Source: an uncultured Oscillospiraceae bacterium
GTDB taxonomy: Bacteria > Bacillota > Clostridia > Oscillospirales > Acutalibacteraceae
Assembly (NCBI GenBank): GCA_900554335.1
Contig: USGT01000006.1
Coordinates: 1 to 64,000 of the forward strand
Length of the DNA: 64,000 nucleotides
Direction: 5' to 3'
The translations under genes were made by a program, and so were the position numbers. The stretch's first letter is position 1, and each line of letters begins with the position of its first letter. This document shows positions 41,194 through 49,987 of this stretch, piece by piece. The notes under the pieces are model-generated. The model ran no database searches and was not told the origin of the DNA. It saw only the letters and a list, made by a program, of their open reading frames with translations.

Positions 41194-43776
41194 ATGGATG
41201 TGAACAAAACATTTAAAGGAGCTTGTTCGGTTTGTTTAGCGGCATTTTTGGCATTTCCGATGTCATCGTTTTCTTCCGTACTTGCTGGCATAAGCGATTC
41301 GGGTGATTGCAGCGCTGTTGGCACTGGTAGCTCAACAAATAGCGTTTCATGGGAAGTTACTGCCGAAGGGGTTTTGACGATCAGCGGAAGCGGCGAAATG
41401 GAAGACTTTGCTGAATCAATTAGCTCCCCTTGGTATGATAAAGCGTCAAATATAACTTCTATTGTAATAGAAGACGGAGTTACATCCATCGGAAATTACG
41501 CTTTTTACGGACTTAATAATGCTGAAACAGTTGAGATTCCATCTTCCGTGAAAAGAATCGGCGTTGATGCATTTAAAGGTGCAAAATGTGAAGCCGTTGG
41601 AGAAGACGGCGTTAGGTATGCTGGCGGATGGTTAACGGGATTTGACTCAACTGAAGAAAATAAATCAAGTGATATAAAAGTTGCGAGCGATACTATAGGT
41701 ATAGCAGACTTTGCAAGCAGCGGAATAGATGTTAGCAGCATATTATTGCCGGAAAGCATTAAGCACATAGGTGAAAATTCCTTGAAAGGCAGCAGTTTAA
41801 AGAGCGTTTACTTTGAAGGAAATGGCGAAAACTTAAATATAAATGAAATTAGAGATAAAGTTGCTGCTGGCGTTGAGATTTATTACACGGTTGTTAACGG
41901 GCAGAATATATCAGTGGAAAATGTGAATGAAACTTTAAAATATCATGTTGGTGAGAGGCCTACTTTTAGCGCGACGCTAACAGATAACGGAGGAACTGCT
42001 CCGAGATTAACTATGGAAGAAAAATGGGTGAATATTAGCGACAGCACTGATGAAATAACAAAAGATAACAACAATAAATTCAAAGAAAATGTTAAATATA
42101 AATACGTTATTATTCTGAAATTGAACAGTGACAAATTTAATTTCCAAAGACTTATGGCGATTAACAATAAAAGCGTTGAAGTTGACAGCGCCTCACCTTT
42201 GACTGGAACTGTTACTTTTAGAGATGTTTTCAATGCACTAATTAGCATAGATTCAGTTGAAGTGTCAAAAAGTGAAAACTTTGATATTTCTTGTAACACC
42301 GTAGGTTCTAAACCGAAGTTTGCCCAAAGTGTTAGCGCAAATGCTAATTATAGTATTAGTTACGAAGCATGGGAAAAAGTGAACTCTTCGGGCAAAGTTG
42401 AAAAACGTGTTGTTTCAGGCGATTATCCTTCATCAGGCACGGAAGTGGCTAAACTTGAAAACTTCGAAGAAAACGGTTTATACAAATATACTGTTTGCTT
42501 ATTGCCGAAAGATAAATATTACTTTAACCCGAGCGTTTCTACTAAATTAGGCGGCGAAAGCGTAAAGAATAGTGTAATAACTGAAGAAAAAGTCGTTATG
42601 ACTTCAGCCGTTCTTGGAACGAAACATTATTTCCCGCTTACCACGAAAGAAAGAGTGGAACCAACGTGCACTAAACCCGGAAACATTAAGTATTATCAAT
42701 GCCCGACATGCACCAAATTGTTTGCAGATGAAAATGCTCAGAGTTCTTTAACTTCCGACGACACTGTGCTAGCTATTGTTGACCATACATACGAAAAAGT
42801 TGAAGCAAAAGAACCAACTTGCACAAAGAAAGGTAATATCGAATATTTCAAATGCAAGGAATGCGGTAAACTTTTCAAAAGTGAAAACGGCCAAGCGGGC
42901 AAAGAAATAACAGATGCTTCAAGCGTTGAAATTGAAATGATTCCTCACACTTTCGATGAAAGCACCTTTATAAGCGACGGCGAAAACGGCCATTACCATA
43001 AATGCAAATACTGCGATGCTCACTCAGAAACCGTGGCTCATACTTTTGGTGAAGCATGGTTAAGCGACAGCGAAAGCCATTATCATAAATGCAAAGATTG
43101 CGACTATAAAAAAGACGTTACTAAACACACTTTTGACAAGAAAGTTGAAGATAAAAAATACCTTAAAGATGGCCTTACTTGCGGCGATGTTATATCTTAT
43201 TATAAATCCTGCGAATGCGGCGAAAGCAGCAAAGGCACCAAAAGCGAAGAAACCTTCGAAAATGAAAAAGGCAAGAAAGTTGAGCACGAATTTGGCGAAG
43301 ATGGCGTTTGCACAATTTGCAAAGCTACAGACTATAAATTAAGCGCAGTTGACGGAAACACTTATACTGAAACCGAAAATGGTTCGCTTGTTTTCCGTGC
43401 AAACGGAAGTTTAGACAAGCTTTCGAGCGTTAAAGTTGATGGCACTGTTTTAACGAAAGACAAAGACTACACTGTTAAATCCGGCTCAACTATTGTTGAA
43501 CTCAAAAATGATTATCTAAAAACTCTTAGCGCTGGAGACCACACCTTAACATTGGTTTACGAAGACGGCGAGTGCGAAACTAAATTTGATGTTAAAGCTT
43601 CTTCGGATTCGAAAAGTGATGGAACCGACACAGGCAGCGACTCAAAGGGCAATATTATTAGTGATATTATTTACAAAACGGGCGACAATCCAGGTTTAAT
43701 CTCTTTGATTTCAACTGTGTTAACAAGCGGCTTAGCAAGTGTTTGGTTTGCTAAAAAAAGAAGAAAAAATAGATAA
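41194..43776 (+). CDS. BspA-like leucine-rich-repeat surface protein with CxxC repeats
   Basis: 860 residues. A signal peptide (ACSVCLAAFLAFPMSSFSSV) is followed by BspA-type repeats (VTSIGNYAFYGLNNAETVEI, VKRIGVDAFKGA). A beta-rich middle precedes two homologous zinc-ribbon-like repeats (EPTCTKPGNIKYYQCPTC, EPTCTKKGNIEYFKCKEC), further CxxC units and an Ig-like module (LSAGDHTLTLVYEDGECETK). The C-terminus is YKTGD, a hydrophobic helix and the tail KKRRKNR, like a sortase signal but without the usual LPxT or NPxT. AAAGGAG precedes ATG. Probably displayed on the cell surface and adhesive. Confidence 0.85.
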   Translation: MDVNKTFKGACSVCLAAFLAFPMSSFSSVLAGISDSGDCSAVGTGSSTNSVSWEVTAEGVLTISGSGEMEDFAESISSPWYDKASNITSIVIEDGVTSIGNYAFYGLNNAETVEIPSSVKRIGVDAFKGAKCEAVGEDGVRYAGGWLTGFDSTEENKSSDIKVASDTIGIADFASSGIDVSSILLPESIKHIGENSLKGSSLKSVYFEGNGENLNINEIRDKVAAGVEIYYTVVNGQNISVENVNETLKYHVGERPTFSATLTDNGGTAPRLTMEEKWVNISDSTDEITKDNNNKFKENVKYKYVIILKLNSDKFNFQRLMAINNKSVEVDSASPLTGTVTFRDVFNALISIDSVEVSKSENFDISCNTVGSKPKFAQSVSANANYSISYEAWEKVNSSGKVEKRVVSGDYPSSGTEVAKLENFEENGLYKYTVCLLPKDKYYFNPSVSTKLGGESVKNSVITEEKVVMTSAVLGTKHYFPLTTKERVEPTCTKPGNIKYYQCPTCTKLFADENAQSSLTSDDTVLAIVDHTYEKVEAKEPTCTKKGNIEYFKCKECGKLFKSENGQAGKEITDASSVEIEMIPHTFDESTFISDGENGHYHKCKYCDAHSETVAHTFGEAWLSDSESHYHKCKDCDYKKDVTKHTFDKKVEDKKYLKDGLTCGDVISYYKSCECGESSKGTKSEETFENEKGKKVEHEFGEDGVCTICKATDYKLSAVDGNTYTETENGSLVFRANGSLDKLSSVKVDGTVLTKDKDYTVKSGSTIVELKNDYLKTLSAGDHTLTLVYEDGECETKFDVKASSDSKSDGTDTGSDSKGNIISDIIYKTGDNPGLISLISTVLTSGLASVWFAKKRRKNR

Positions 43777-43786
43777 AAAGATTAAT

Positions 43787-43822
43787 GTGGCGGCTAGCTT
43801 GGGTTAGCCGCTGCTTTTTATT
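43787..43822 (+). terminator. Terminator after the 41194 gene
   Basis: GCGGCTA, loop, TTAGCCGC, then CTTTTTATT. The following 220 bases to the next promoter are AT-rich with no gene visible. Confidence 0.82.
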
Positions 43823-44039
43823 TGATTAGAGTGTTAAAATGCACTATAAGCACGCAAAAACACTCAAAAATTTAGTTTTATTAGTCAAAAATACACTATG
43901 GAAAATGTAAATAAATGCTATTTTTTGTAATAAACATAAAATATAAAGAAATAAATTATGATTTTGTATCTAAATTCTTCATTTTTATTTAAAATCAAAT
44001 TATTTTATGAAAAATAGTTATTTTTTTAATAAAAAAGGC

Positions 44040-44067
44040 TTGACTTATGTATATTTCTATATATAAT
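44040..44067 (+). promoter_or_regulatory. Promoter of the 44135 surface protein
   Basis: TTGACT (44040-44045), 16 bases, TATAAT (44062-44067). Confidence 0.82.
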
Positions 44068-44134
44068 GTTGTTTAGGTGGTCGAATAGGACTGTTTGACT
44101 TCCGGAAAATATTAAAATAAAGGAGTTGTTTCAA

Positions 44135-45244
44135 ATGAACAACAAATTCACAAAGGTTTTACCATTATGCGTAGCAGCATTTTTAGCTTTACCATTTGTT
44201 ACTGAGCATGCTTATGCAGCACAGGGAGATGTCCATGCTGATTCAAGCTCTTCAGGAAGAGAAGCAACAATTTCTGTTGAAGGATCGACTGCTGACAGCA
44301 GAGATGGCACAGTAATAAAAGACTGCGAAAGTAAAGAAACAAATTCTTGGACAGACAAACAAAAGAAAGAAGTTAAATATGTTCAAGTAGGCGAAAAAGT
44401 TGAGAAAATTGGTAAATATTCAATGGCTGGATTAAAAGAACTCAAAGAAGTAGATTTACCACAAGCTCTCAAAACAGTTGGCGACCATGCATTTGAAGGT
44501 TGCGACAAATTAGAAAAAGTTACATTCCAAGGAACTGAAAAACAGTGGGATGAAGTAGATATCGGACATCAAGGAAATGCTAAACTTGAAAATGCTAAAG
44601 TTGAAGCATTATCAATCGGAGCAGAAGAAATTGAAGTAAAAACAAAAGATCCTGTTGTTGGTGTTGACCCAGAAGGAAAAGCAACATCTTCAGTTTCAAG
44701 CCCGAAGTTCACTGTTGAAGATATGTGGGAAGAAACAGAAAGCGGCAAAGTAAAAACATCTTCAGCAAGATGGAGCGGAAAACTTGAAGGTGAAGGAAAA
44801 ACTCTCTTTGATAAATTCGAAGATGGTGTTGAATATAAACACAGCATTCGTTTAACAATTCCAAAAGACCTTGTAGACAAGGGATATAAATTTGATCCTG
44901 CATTGAATGACCAAAATGTAAAAATTAAACTTGACGGACATAGTATAACCAAACAAATTTCCCTTGAAGAAAATGATACAGTAGCTACATTCACAGATCT
45001 CATTGAAGGTCTTTTCGCAGTACCTGCAAGCGAAGACACAACTGGTGAAGGAAAAGATCCTAAACCTGAAGAAGCTAAAAAAGACGAAAAGAAAGCTGAA
45101 GAAGCTAAAAAAGCAGAAGCAGCTAAGAAAGAAGCTTCAAACAGCGAATTCTACAAAACTGGAGACGCTAGCGTTCTTCCTTTAATTTCAACAATGCTCA
45201 CAAGTGGTCTTGCAGCATTTGCTAGCAGAAAGAAAAAAGACTAA
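44135..45244 (+). CDS. Short BspA-like surface protein
   Basis: 369 residues from ATG 44135 (AAAGGAG 10 bases upstream, the same leader as the 41194 gene). Signal peptide (VLPLCVAAFLALPFVTEHAYA), one BspA-type unit (VEKIGKYSMAGLKELKEVDL, VGDHAFEGCDKLEKVTF) and a beta-rich domain like the middle of the 41194 protein. A Lys/Glu/Ala-rich stalk (EEAKKDEKKAEEAKKAEAA) and FYKTGD plus helix plus KKKD complete it. The shared C-terminal signal suggests both paralogues are anchored by the same machinery. Confidence 0.85.
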   Translation: MNNKFTKVLPLCVAAFLALPFVTEHAYAAQGDVHADSSSSGREATISVEGSTADSRDGTVIKDCESKETNSWTDKQKKEVKYVQVGEKVEKIGKYSMAGLKELKEVDLPQALKTVGDHAFEGCDKLEKVTFQGTEKQWDEVDIGHQGNAKLENAKVEALSIGAEEIEVKTKDPVVGVDPEGKATSSVSSPKFTVEDMWEETESGKVKTSSARWSGKLEGEGKTLFDKFEDGVEYKHSIRLTIPKDLVDKGYKFDPALNDQNVKIKLDGHSITKQISLEENDTVATFTDLIEGLFAVPASEDTTGEGKDPKPEEAKKDEKKAEEAKKAEAAKKEASNSEFYKTGDASVLPLISTMLTSGLAAFASRKKKD

Positions 45245-45261
45245 TACATAAAAATTAGTGA

Positions 45262-45298
45262 GTAGGCGGCTGAGTTGTTGTCAGCCTCCTGCTTTTTT
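45262..45298 (+). terminator. Terminator after the 44135 gene
   Basis: GGCGGCTGA, loop GTTGTTG, TCAGCCTCC (one bulge), then TGCTTTTTTA. Confidence 0.75.
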
Positions 45299-45308
45299 AT
45301 ATTTCCCC

Positions 45309-45337
45309 TTGCATATAAAATAAAAGTGTGATATACT
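45309..45337 (+). promoter_or_regulatory. Promoter of tRNA-Leu
   Basis: TTGCAT (45309-45314), 17 bases, TATACT (45332-45337). Confidence 0.7.
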
Positions 45338-45350
45338 AAATTAAGTTCTA

Positions 45351-45435
45351 GCGGGTGTGGCGGAATTGGTAGACGCGCTAGGTTTAGGTCCTAGTAGTTT
45401 GCGCTGTGCAGGTTCGAGTCCTGTCACCCGTACCA
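45351..45435 (+). tRNA. tRNA-Leu(TAG)
   Basis: 85-base class II tRNA with a long variable arm. Acceptor GCGGGTG pairs with CACCCGT, anticodon loop TTTAGGT gives TAG, and CCA is encoded at 45433-45435. It marks the junction between the core genome and the mobile-element-like region; whether it is an attachment site is unproven. Confidence 0.94.
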
Positions 45436-45462
45436 TATTTGTACTCTAATATTGATACAATT

Positions 45463-45489
45463 GAAAGCCCAGTATTATTGGGCTTTCTT
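45463..45489 (+). terminator. Terminator of tRNA-Leu
   Basis: GAAAGCCCA, loop, TGGGCTTTC, then TTTATG. Confidence 0.85.
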
Positions 45490-45559
45490 TATGTTTGAAT
45501 ATAAATTTTAGATTCAAAAATTTATGTTATAGGACTTATTTGAATAGTAAATTAGAAAA

Positions 45560-45590
45560 AAATGAAACCTTGACGCTCAAGGTTTCATTT
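45560..45590. repeat. Perfect 14-bp inverted repeat with a 3-base loop
   Basis: AAATGAAACCTTGA, CGC, TCAAGGTTTCATTT, flanked by A-rich and T-rich runs; a bidirectional terminator shape without an obvious gene. The rest of 45590-45856 holds no gene I can support. Confidence 0.8.
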
Positions 45591-45856
45591 TCCCATGAAT
45601 TTTCTCAAAGGGGTGCATACTTCCGCACGGCTATTTTGGGCGCATATATGTGCAATTTCATTTTTGAATCTTGTTATATCTGACAAACGGATAAAGTAGA
45701 AGTTTTAACTCAAGGATTTAAGTTGCAGAAACGAATGCGAAGGTTACAGCTGGTCATGTTTTATAATAATTTACACATTTGAAAAAATAGTATGATTTTT
45801 GGCTATTGTGAAATAAATTTGATATATTTTCCGATTTTATTTCTGTGTTTCAAATA

Positions 45857-45885
45857 TTGACGAACATATCGCAAATCAATATTAT
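45857..45885 (+). promoter_or_regulatory. Promoter of the HTH-membrane-MBL cluster
   Basis: TTGACG (45857-45862), 17 bases, TATTAT (45880-45885). Confidence 0.78.
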
Positions 45886-45919
45886 AGTATAGATAAAACA
45901 ATGAAGGAGGTGCTCTTAT

Positions 45920-46684
45920 ATGGACAAAAGAATTCTATTTAAAAACATTTCGTTTATGCTGAAGAAACTGGGTAAAAAAGTAGGTGAATTAGAAGCAGAA
46001 GCGGGGGTTAGCCCTGGATATATTTCTAGGACAAGTAAAGATGAAAATACTAAACCAGGGATTGAGTTTATAATGAATGTTGCTAGTGCGTTTAATATTA
46101 GCATTGATATGTTATTAAAGGTGGATATGTCGTATATGTCGCCAGCAGAACAATATCTTATCCCTTTTTTAGAAAAGTTAATAGGTGATACATTTGACAG
46201 TAAACTAGATTGGCAACGTGAAACAGCAGAACACTTGAATAAAAAGCTTTGTGTAGACGTAAATGGCATTTGTGATCATCCGTTATTTACTGAGCAAACG
46301 CTCCCAGAAGACGACGATTTACCATTTCCGCAGCAATTAACAAAGCCTATATTTAGTTCACATTCTTATGGAAATAATACATATATAGCTGGAGATTGTT
46401 TTAAGCTACGTATGAAGAACGGGATGTATTTATATATTATGGACGCAGGGAAGATGGATTATAAGGCGGAAAATACTGTATTGCATATTAAGGAAATTTG
46501 GATGTGTACTTGCCAAAACGATAAAAGGTTTCTGTGTTGCACTAAAGACAATTTATCTGAAATTGCAATGTTGATAAAGCATCTATATAATGCGATTTGT
46601 GAAAACGAAAAACATCCAAAACTAAGCAATAACATCAGAAGTGTGATTGATGCTTTTATGAATGACGATATGGAAGATGATTAA
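45920..46684 (+). CDS. XRE-family regulator with a C-terminal sensor-like domain
   Basis: 254 residues. Residues 8-72 form a helix-turn-helix domain (KKVGELEAEAGVSPGYISRT, AFNISIDMLL). The remaining 180 residues are unrecognised, contain several Cys (CTCQNDKRFLCC) and look like a ligand or damage sensor. AAGGAGG precedes the ATG. It heads a same-strand cluster with a membrane protein and an MBL-fold hydrolase, which it may control. Confidence 0.78.
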   Translation: MDKRILFKNISFMLKKLGKKVGELEAEAGVSPGYISRTSKDENTKPGIEFIMNVASAFNISIDMLLKVDMSYMSPAEQYLIPFLEKLIGDTFDSKLDWQRETAEHLNKKLCVDVNGICDHPLFTEQTLPEDDDLPFPQQLTKPIFSSHSYGNNTYIAGDCFKLRMKNGMYLYIMDAGKMDYKAENTVLHIKEIWMCTCQNDKRFLCCTKDNLSEIAMLIKHLYNAICENEKHPKLSNNIRSVIDAFMNDDMEDD

Positions 46685-46797
46685 AATTTAAATGATTTAC
46701 CTTTTTAAATTTACTTCAGAGTGTCGTTACTAGATTTGATAAAAAGTATACTTGTGAAATGTTAGATGATTTAAATGTTTTGAAGGGAGGATTTAAA

Positions 46798-47391
46798 ATG
46801 GAAGTCAATTTTGAAAAAAGATACACATTGATATATGTACTAATATTAGCAGTTAGCAGCTATCTTATCACAAAATTTGATTCTATACTCATGTTTAGAA
46901 ATTTTTTAACTACTATGGTATCGCTAGATGGCATAGTACTTGTAATAACGCTAATCTCATTGTCGCTGTTTACAAGAGAGCAAAAAGAACGAGTAGCATT
47001 CGCTACAGTTTTTAAAAAACAAAGTCCTTTTGAAAATGCGGCTAAATATGTAAAAAATGATCGTAGAATCGATATGTCGGTTGTAAAAAACATGGGTTTA
47101 GAGAATATATCAAACGATATGTTTTACAATAAGTACTACTATCCCGTACGTGACAATTCCTTAGTTAAAAATAAAAATGCAGAATTTTGCATAATAAGAG
47201 ATATAGTTTTTGTTTTATTTATAATTATGATGATCACGTTCATTTTTACTATGATTTGGTATAACAACTTTGTAGTTGAATTTATTGTGAGTGTTGCAAG
47301 TTATGTTATAGGGGTAGTGGCTTGTCATAAAAAAGTTGGGGATTTTATACGTCAAATCATTGTAGAGTACATCAATAAGGAGGATAAATAG
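46798..47391 (+). CDS. Four-helix membrane protein, unknown
   Basis: 197 residues. ATG 46798 follows GGGAGGA. Predicted membrane segments: LIYVLILAVSSYLITKF, GIVLVITLISLSLF, FVLFIIMMITFIFTMIWY and FIVSVASYVIGVVA, with about 85 cytoplasmic or external residues between helices 2 and 3. Its last base is the first base of the next gene's start codon, so the pair is tightly coupled. Not recognised; possibly a membrane effector or channel. Confidence 0.68.
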   Translation: MEVNFEKRYTLIYVLILAVSSYLITKFDSILMFRNFLTTMVSLDGIVLVITLISLSLFTREQKERVAFATVFKKQSPFENAAKYVKNDRRIDMSVVKNMGLENISNDMFYNKYYYPVRDNSLVKNKNAEFCIIRDIVFVLFIIMMITFIFTMIWYNNFVVEFIVSVASYVIGVVACHKKVGDFIRQIIVEYINKEDK

Positions 47392-48245
47392 TGAGTATAG
47401 TAAAATCATTTTCTGTAGGCGAAGGCGACATGTTTTATATTGATCACGATTCCGATAGTATTACTGTTATTGATTGTTTTCTTCATGAAAATTATAACAA
47501 GGAACGCATTATAAATGAATTGGTTAGTAAATTTGAAAATAGGAAAACAAAAAGGTTCATTTCAACGCATCCAGATGAAGACCATATAATGGGATTAAAA
47601 GATTGCAGGAATAAATTCGGTATTAGTATTTTTTACTGTGTAAAAAATCGTGCTACTAAAAAGGTTGTAACTGAGGATTTTAAAGAGTATTGTGATTTAA
47701 GAGGTGGTGTTAAACAGCTCAACTTATACAAAGGGCGTTGCATGCCATCTTCAATAGATATTTTGTGGCCTGATATAAATAATTTTTATTTTAAACAAGA
47801 GTTAAGACGGGCCGAGAACGGTGAGAGCCCTAATAATATTTCGCCTATTATCAGATACACCGCAGTAAACGGCGCAAAGTTACTATGGTTTGGTGATTTG
47901 GAAAATAGTTTTATGGAAGAAATCGGTTACCGTCTAGATATTGGTAAGGCAGATATTATATTTGCCCCACATCATGGAAGAGAATCCGGAAAAATCCCGA
48001 AATACATATTAGATAAAATTTCACCTAAGATTATTGTTCTAGGCGAGGCTCCGTCCAAAAATTTAGATTATTACGGCAAATACAATACACTAACTCAGAA
48101 TACGGCGGGAGATATAACATTCAGTTTTGAATATGATAATGTACATGTATATGTATCTAATGATAATTATGCTGTTAGTTTTCTAAAAAACAAATACGAA
48201 CCGAATTACACGCTTGGGCATTATATAGGCACCTTAGAAATTTAA
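47391..48245 (+). CDS. Metallo-beta-lactamase-fold hydrolase (ComEC-type MBL domain)
   Basis: 284 residues starting with GTG, with AAGGAGG ahead. Metal-site motifs: STHPDEDHIMGL (HxxxDH), WFGDLE and APHHGRESG. This is the soluble MBL domain type of ComEC, without the ComEC channel. Such proteins hydrolyse phosphodiesters or nucleotides. Coupled to the membrane protein and the HTH protein, it could be the effector arm of a defence or stress module; no substrate evidence. Confidence 0.82.
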   Translation: MSIVKSFSVGEGDMFYIDHDSDSITVIDCFLHENYNKERIINELVSKFENRKTKRFISTHPDEDHIMGLKDCRNKFGISIFYCVKNRATKKVVTEDFKEYCDLRGGVKQLNLYKGRCMPSSIDILWPDINNFYFKQELRRAENGESPNNISPIIRYTAVNGAKLLWFGDLENSFMEEIGYRLDIGKADIIFAPHHGRESGKIPKYILDKISPKIIVLGEAPSKNLDYYGKYNTLTQNTAGDITFSFEYDNVHVYVSNDNYAVSFLKNKYEPNYTLGHYIGTLEI

Positions 48246-48259
48246 GAAGAAACATTTGT

Positions 48260-48288
48260 AAGCTACTAGTTCAAACGGTAGCTTTTAT
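48260..48288 (+). terminator. Terminator after the MBL gene
   Basis: AAGCTAC, loop, GTAGCTTT, then TATTATC; moderate. Confidence 0.68.
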
Positions 48289-48376
48289 TATCATTAAAAT
48301 TATTATACATAAAATATTTCATGTTAATTTAGACTATGCGATCTCAAATCTTTTTTTGACATAGCATATAAATGCC

Positions 48377-48405
48377 TTGAGAAATCAAAGAAATAGAGGT
48401 ATAAT
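48377..48405 (+). promoter_or_regulatory. Promoter of the regulator-methyltransferase pair
   Basis: TTGAGA (48377-48382), 17 bases, TATAAT (48400-48405). Confidence 0.75.
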
Positions 48406-48435
48406 TGTTTTGACTTTTAATAAAGGAGAATATAT

Positions 48436-48657
48436 ATGGGGCTATCATATAAGAAACTATGGAAACTCTTAATAGATCGAAACATGAAAAAATCAAATTT
48501 ATGTGAACTTACCAATCTTAGTCAGTCAACAATTGCAAAACTTGCTAAAGATAAAAATGTTAATACTATTGTTCTGGAAAAAATTTGTGAATCATTAAGG
48601 TGCGATATTTCTGATATTGTAGAATATAAGATGGCAGAGGTATCGAAGTATGAATGA
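48436..48657 (+). CDS. Small Cro/CI-type repressor (possible C protein)
   Basis: 73 residues, mainly one HTH domain: LWKLLIDRNMKKSNLCELTN, LSQSTIAKLA, VNTIVLEKICESLRCDISDI. AAAGGAG is upstream. It overlaps the start of the methyltransferase gene by 8 bases, so it probably served as the controller of the restriction-modification unit. Confidence 0.82.
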   Translation: MGLSYKKLWKLLIDRNMKKSNLCELTNLSQSTIAKLAKDKNVNTIVLEKICESLRCDISDIVEYKMAEVSKYE

Positions 48658-49977
48658 GCAAATGACATTTTTTAGTTTAATGGAGTCTTCTAAAAGACAA
48701 AATTACAATGTGCTAATTATATTAGTAAACCTTCTGAAAAGAAGCGTGTGCTTTCGTTATTTAGTGGATGTGGAGGAATGGATATTGGATTTGGGGGAGG
48801 TTTTTCGTGTTTAAAAAGGTCTATCAATTCAGTACTTCACCCTGAATGGATCGAAGAAGATCATGGGCAATGGGTTAAAGTTGCACAAACTGGTTTTACT
48901 ACAGTATTTGCTAATGATATACGTTCAGACGCTAAAGCCGCATGGGTGTCCTATTTTAAGAAAAATCATGAAGATGCAAACAATATTTATCACGTAGACA
49001 GCATGGTAGATTTAGTAAAACGTGCTAAATAAGGCGAAAAAGTATTTCCAGAATCAATTGATATCGTTACAGGGGGATTCCCATGTCAAGACTTTTCAAT
49101 CGCAGGTAAACGAAAAGGCTTTAATTCTGAAAAAAGTCATACGGGAGCAAAAATGGAAATAGGAGAGCCTACAGTTGAAAGTCGAGGTCAACTATATATG
49201 TGGATGAGAGAAGTTATAGGTATTGTTCAACCGTCCATATTTATAGCAGAAAATGTTAAGGGTTTAACCACATTAAAAGACGCAAAGGAAATTATAGAAC
49301 ATGACTTTGCAGATGCGGCTGATGGTGGATACCTTGTTATTCCAGCGAAGGTGCTTCATGCTGCTAATTATGGAGTGCCTCAATCTAGGGAACGTGTCAT
49401 TTTTTATGGATTTAAACGTTCGGCATTGACAAAAGAAGCACTTGTGGGTTTGATGAATCTCGAAGAAAATAAGGACTACGATCCTTATCCGATCCCTACG
49501 CACTCTTTTAATGTGAAAGGTGAAAATTTATACTCTTTTGTAACCTGCGGTGAGGCGTTTTCCGGACTATGTGAACCAGAAAATGCTGAGGGTGATTTGT
49601 CGCAAACTAAGTACTCTAAAGCTAAATATTTACCGCATGGGCGAGGTAACATTGAGGTTAAAATTGATCATATTTCCCCAACTATTCGTTCTGAGCATCA
49701 TGGAAACATAGAATTTAGAAGATTGAGTGCAGAAAATGGAGGAAAGAATGCTGAAGAATTGTCTAGGGGGCTTTCTCAAAGACGCCTTACCATTCGAAAA
49801 TGTGCTCGAATTCAAACCTTCCCGGATGATTATCAGTTTATTCTACCTAAAACTAATGACAATACATCGGTAAGTGCAAGTGATGCCTATAAAATAATAG
49901 GTAATGCGGTTCCTTGTGTGTTGGGGTATAATATTGCAATGAGACTTGCTGAGAATTGGAATAAGTACTTTTTGTAA
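48650..49977 (+). pseudogene. DNA (cytosine-5) methyltransferase, broken
   Basis: Motif I LSLFSGCGGMDIGF, catalytic motif IV GGFPCQDFSIAG (PC), motif VI ENV, motif VIII QSRERVIFYG, motif IX RRLTIRKCARIQTFPDD and motif X IIGNAVPCVLG are all present, about 430 residues. The reading frame shifts near 48705 (the N-terminus MNEQMTFFSLMESSKRQ lies in another frame), and TAA at 49030-49032 interrupts it between motifs I and IV. One intact protein cannot be made. It was the modification half of a type II system, convergent with the broken nuclease. Confidence 0.88.
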
Positions 49978-49987
49978 AGTGGTAAGA

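Noticed and set aside
45495..45683. 62-codon open frame after tRNA-Leu
   Set aside because: It runs through the tRNA terminator flank and the perfect inverted repeat; no ribosome site.
48748..49032. Separate 94-aa protein
   Set aside because: It is the motif I part of the broken cytosine methyltransferase; the frame resumes after the TAA with motif IV.
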